Both the position numbers and the translations under genes were made by a program. A stretch of 19,887 nt of DNA from JBEKYH01 sp049511115 (GTDB taxonomy: Bacteria > Planctomycetota > Phycisphaerae > Tepidisphaerales > Tepidisphaeraceae). Positions 16,846 through 19,887 of the stretch are shown in pieces. The stretch is taken from contig JBEKYH010000028.1 of NCBI GenBank assembly GCA_049511115.1, positions 1 through 19,887 on the forward strand, in the 5' to 3' direction. Position 1 is the stretch's first letter. Every line of letters begins with the position of its first letter. Under the pieces are notes generated by a model. The model saw nothing but the letters and a program-made list of their open reading frames with translations, had not been told where the DNA came from and did not search any database.

Positions 16846-18707
16846 ATGCCACCTCCAGTGTGAACGGGTTCGGCCGCTTCCGCGGGCTGAAGGGTAAAGC
16901 TGAAACGGCTGCCTTTGCCGACTTCGCTTTCAACCTGGATGCGGCCCCCATGCAATTCCACGATTTCCTTGGCGATGGCCAACCCCAGGCCGGCGCCGCC
17001 GGGCTGATTCGGCCCTGTCACGCGATAAAACCGATCAAAAATTCGCGGCAGATGCTCACGGGCGATGCCCGCGCCGCTATCCTCAACCACAAAGCGAACA
17101 ACGGAATCCTCCGGCGCCGCCGTGACACGCACACGCCCGCCGGGCGGGGTGAATTTCAACGCATTGCTCAGCAGATTCGAAAACACGTGGTCAATCCGCG
17201 CCGGATCGGCCAGCACGCGGGGCGTTCCTTCGGCGATCTCGACTTCCACGCTGATCCCATGGTCATGGAACGCGGCTTCCTGAGCCGTGACCGCGTCGCT
17301 AACCAGGGCTTGCACCAATTGCGGCTGCAAATCCAAATGGACCCGGCCCGACTCCAGCCGCCCCATATCCAGCAGTTCCTCAATGATCTTTTGCAGCCGG
17401 TCGCTGTCGTCACGGGCGGCGACGATCAATTCAACCTGCTTGGATGTCAGCGACCCGACTCTCTCTTCCAGCAGCAGATGCACCGCCATGCGGATCGATG
17501 TCAGCGGCGTCTTGAGTTCGTGAGACACCACCGAAAGCAGCCCGCTCTTCATCTCGTCGAGACGGCGCAGGTTGGTCACATCGCCGAGCACCAACGTCAC
17601 ACCCAGCAGCCGGCGCTCGGTATCGCGGATGGGGATGCCGTGCGGAAGGAAATAGCTCGATTGCCCCTTGGCGTCGGTTACTTCAATCGCCGATTCATAC
17701 CCCTTTGGCTCAAGCGTTTGATCCTGAGCGGCCGCCTGCTGATAGAGCGATGACAGGCGCGGATCGGCCGCGGACACGGGCTGCCCCGGATAAAGCTGGA
17801 ACAGGCGCCGAGCGCGATCGTTCGCCAGTTCGACGATTCCCTCCGGGCTTACAATCGCAATCGCATCGGGCAGGCTGTTCACCGCCAATTGGGTGGTCTG
17901 CTCGGTGCGGACGAGCTTGGCCTGGTCACTGCGGCGGAATTCGCGCAGCTTGGCAGCCATGGAATTAAACGCCTCGGCAAGCTGCCGCAGCTCATCGTGC
18001 GATTTGACCTGCACGACCAGATCCAGATTGCCCTGTTCAATTTCCCGGAATGAGCGAGTCAGCGTTCCCAGCGGCTGCAGGATCGACCGGCCCAGGATGA
18101 CCGTAAAAGCCGCCGCCAGAGCGGTGCCCGCCCCGGCCAGGAGGAGCATCAGATTCGTCGGGTCTTTGATCTGCGCCTGCTGCGGAGTCATGTTGTCCAG
18201 GTTCAGTTTCACGACGCCTTGCGCGGCTTTGCGCAATTGCGGCGACAGAGCCCGGAGGGATTGGTAAGCCGCCGCGCGATCAACCGACGGATTGGCCAGC
18301 GAAAGATAAACGTCGCGATAGCAGTTCCCCGCGACCTTGTTCCCTTTCAGATCAACCCCGCGCCAAAGCTCGGTGAGCGACCCCGCCAGAACATCCTCGC
18401 CGGGCAGCGTGATGTTGTTGTCTTCGTTTTGCACTTGAAGATTAAAGTCCTGCAGGTAGCTCTGCGCCGCCTTGGGATCGGCTGTGCCGTTCATCACGGC
18501 GCTGGCGGAACTGTCAAGATGTTCAAGGTCCTCGATCATGGCCTGTCCGTACTGCACGCTTCGCCAGTTCTCGTAAAGAAACCTGTCAAACTTATCCAAG
18601 TCCATCTTCTGCTGACGCAGAACCACGACGCCCATTCCGCTCACAAGGAACAGAATGGCCAACAGTCCACCAAGTCCGAAGACCAGCTTCTGGCGTAAAC
18701 CGAACAT
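16842..18707 (-). CDS. Membrane sensor histidine kinase (HAMP-PAS-HisKA-HATPase)
   Basis: A 621-residue hybrid of sensor and kinase parts. It has TM1 (about 8-30), a helical outer sensor region (about 31-184), TM2 (about 185-206), HAMP (about 207-258), PAS (about 270-385), HisKA with His396 in SVVSHELKTPLTSIRMAVHL, and a HATPase domain with the N box (HVFSNLLSNALKF), G1 (VEDSGAGI), the F box (IFDRFYR) and G2 (GGAGLGLAIAKEIVE). The layout resembles KinB/PhoR-type kinases, not KdpD. The ATG at 18707 is chosen because GGAGGA sits just before it; a GTG 12 bases upstream overlaps that site. It is the first gene of the minus-strand kdp locus. The kinase function missing from the short KdpD might be supplied here (inference). 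Confidence 0.92.
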   Translation of the reverse strand: MFGLRQKLVFGLGGLLAILFLVSGMGVVVLRQQKMDLDKFDRFLYENWRSVQYGQAMIEDLEHLDSSASAVMNGTADPKAAQSYLQDFNLQVQNEDNNITLPGEDVLAGSLTELWRGVDLKGNKVAGNCYRDVYLSLANPSVDRAAAYQSLRALSPQLRKAAQGVVKLNLDNMTPQQAQIKDPTNLMLLLAGAGTALAAAFTVILGRSILQPLGTLTRSFREIEQGNLDLVVQVKSHDELRQLAEAFNSMAAKLREFRRSDQAKLVRTEQTTQLAVNSLPDAIAIVSPEGIVELANDRARRLFQLYPGQPVSAADPRLSSLYQQAAAQDQTLEPKGYESAIEVTDAKGQSSYFLPHGIPIRDTERRLLGVTLVLGDVTNLRRLDEMKSGLLSVVSHELKTPLTSIRMAVHLLLEERVGSLTSKQVELIVAARDDSDRLQKIIEELLDMGRLESGRVHLDLQPQLVQALVSDAVTAQEAAFHDHGISVEVEIAEGTPRVLADPARIDHVFSNLLSNALKFTPPGGRVRVTAAPEDSVVRFVVEDSGAGIAREHLPRIFDRFYRVTGPNQPGGAGLGLAIAKEIVELHGGRIQVESEVGKGSRFSFTLQPAEAAEPVHTGGGM

Positions 18708-18777
18708 GAATTCCTCCACGTCTATTGCGAAAGGGATGCCAACGTCATTTCCCGCGTTTGCGGCACCGGAAACTGTA

Positions 18778-18793
18778 ACCGGTCCCCGCCGGT
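18778..18793. promoter_or_regulatory. Inverted repeat upstream of the histidine kinase gene
   Basis: ACCGG and CCGGT flank a 6-base spacer, 71 bases upstream of the kinase start, in the 238-base gap before the first gene of the kdp locus. It could be an operator or a short hairpin in the leader RNA. A 5-bp match can arise by chance. I see no recognisable ydaO (c-di-AMP) riboswitch, and no convincing -35/-10 pair, in the rest of the gap. Confidence 0.2.
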
Positions 18794-18945
18794 CGTGCAG
18801 GTTGCAATGGTTTATTCAACAGGGGATTGCAGAACGCACGATGAGGGGGGAGGTGAAACTACGGCAAACGGGTTATCTGCGCCGCGCTACGCAGTGCTTA
18901 TTTCGCCCGACCGCGCCCCAAGCATTGCCGATCCCCGGTGTGAAG

Positions 18946-19887
18946 TCAGCACGATTTTCGACGGCGCCTGGCGAGAAGTAACGCAGCCGCAGTCCCCAGC
19001 AGCGCAACCGAGGCGGGCTCGGGGACGTTGTTGCTTTGGCCCGATTGGACTTCCGCCAGCGCGAGATTCCAGGCAGCGCTGAATGATCCGGGGAGTTGTT
19101 CGAGTTGACCGGCCGTTAGAGTTTGATTGAAATTCTGCGCCACGAGCAGCAGGTCGGCGAAGTTGACCACGCCGTCGTAATTGAAATCCCCATCGGCCCA
19201 GTCGATGGGGTTGCCGTGGGTGTCGAGCGTGTGATTGAAATTCTGGGCCACGACAAGTAAATCGGAGAAGTTGACCGTGCCATCCAGATTCGCGTCGCCC
19301 GCCAATGTGTATTTCACAAGCACCTGATTCGCCCCCGCCGCCGTCCCTTGATCCACATTTCCATCGGCGTAGCCGACGGCAAATCGTCCGGGATTCAGCG
19401 CCGCCGTGCTGCTGTCGATCCCCGGCCCGGCCCACGTATCGCCATTGTACCCCGATTTGAGATAACCACGAATCGTGGCGGCCGGATCACTCCCGGCCGT
19501 GTAATTGATCGCCAGACTCGTGCCGGTCAGGTCCAATTGCCCGCCGGTATTGATGACCAGCGTGTTTACGCCGTTGCCTGTGCCGCCGGTGATGGCCAGC
19601 GATCCGGTCGCGTTGACGGTAACTGAGGATTGCGTCAGCGATGAAGCCGTCATGGCCGCGGCGCTTCCACCGGCGGCGTTGCCGACAATGAGCGTTCCTG
19701 CGCCGCTGAGTGCGCCCAGACTGGCGGAGCCGCTTGATTGCACGATGCTTCCGTTATTTGCGAAAGTTGCCGACGGCCCGGCTGGGCCGGAAATGCCGGA
19801 AAGGCCCAAGCTCGATGTGCTGGCAATGGTGACTGAGCCGTTGTTTTCCCACGACCCCGTCAGCACAGCAGTCTGTCCGTTGTTAAC
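18946..19887 (-). CDS. Exported protein with dockerin-like repeats and PEP-CTERM sorting tail, partial (5' end outside window)
   Basis: The last 313 residues of a longer protein; the frame is open to the right edge. The first half is Gly/Ser/Thr/Asn-rich with repeated beta-strand motifs (WENNGSVTIAS, FANNGSIVQSSG, TLVIGN, LVINTGGQLDLTG) like autotransporter-associated beta-strand repeats. Two dockerin-type calcium-binding repeats follow: GDANLDGTVNFSDLLVVAQN and GDFNYDGVVNFADLLLVAQN. The C-terminus is a PEP-CTERM signal: VPEPASVALLGTAAALLLA followed by RRRRKSC. Such tails direct exosortase-dependent processing and attachment to the cell surface. Start codons in this stretch are probably internal. 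It faces the same direction as the kinase gene, 238 bases upstream of it. Confidence 0.88.
   Translation of the reverse strand, partial: VNNGQTAVLTGSWENNGSVTIASTSSLGLSGISGPAGPSATFANNGSIVQSSGSASLGALSGAGTLIVGNAAGGSAAAMTASSLTQSSVTVNATGSLAITGGTGNGVNTLVINTGGQLDLTGTSLAINYTAGSDPAATIRGYLKSGYNGDTWAGPGIDSSTAALNPGRFAVGYADGNVDQGTAAGANQVLVKYTLAGDANLDGTVNFSDLLVVAQNFNHTLDTHGNPIDWADGDFNYDGVVNFADLLLVAQNFNQTLTAGQLEQLPGSFSAAWNLALAEVQSGQSNNVPEPASVALLGTAAALLLARRRRKSC

Noticed and set aside
18720..18945. Possible c-di-AMP (ydaO-type) riboswitch upstream of the kdp locus
   Set aside because: Such elements often control K+ genes, but I could not find the conserved ydaO core motifs in this 226-base stretch on the minus strand.

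Overview
The window (about 60% G+C by eye) looks like the chromosome of a planctomycete, most likely from the Phycisphaerae side of the phylum. This is inferred from four things: a VPEP-type (PEP-CTERM) sorting tail combined with dockerin-like calcium repeats, an ESLEQRLLLS export motif at the N-terminus of a large repeat protein, an ECF sigma/anti-sigma pair followed by an STN-domain protein, and weak or absent Shine-Dalgarno sites on several genes. No rRNA, tRNA, transposase or CRISPR array was seen.

Left part (1-6507). A gene on the minus strand runs off the left edge and looks like a lipoprotein whose N-terminus is frameshifted at a homopolymer. On the plus strand follow an ECF sigma factor (574-1245), a one-TM anti-sigma-like protein (1307-1843), an exported protein with three STN-like domains (1917-2912), a large surface protein with about six propeller-like repeats and five Ig-like repeats (3108-5474), and an LpxO-type lipid A hydroxylase (5620-6507). 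A 42-bp-arm inverted repeat at 1880-1986 covers the start and signal peptide of the STN protein.

Centre and right (6515-18707, all minus strand). This is one long potassium-uptake locus. In transcription order it holds a HAMP-PAS histidine kinase, a response regulator with a TPR-like C-terminus, a 27-residue membrane peptide, kdpF, a small membrane protein, two tandem kdpA genes, kdpB, kdpC, a second small membrane protein related to the first, and a short KdpD. The short KdpD has no kinase part and carries a C-terminal PTS EIIA (PtsN-like) domain. KdpFABC is the ATP-driven high-affinity K+ pump: KdpA selects K+, KdpB is the P-type ATPase, and KdpC and KdpF are accessory subunits.

Several things make this locus unusual. 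The kdpA copy next to kdpB is changed in all four K+ filter segments, while the other copy is canonical. KdpC carries an insertion of about 95 residues. The KdpD sensor is fused to the domain type that, in E. coli, regulates KdpD as a separate protein. The response regulator lacks a DNA-binding domain. Together these suggest a potassium system with two alternative channel subunits and rewired control.

The right edge (18946-19887) is the C-terminal part of a second exported protein with dockerin-like repeats and a PEP-CTERM tail.
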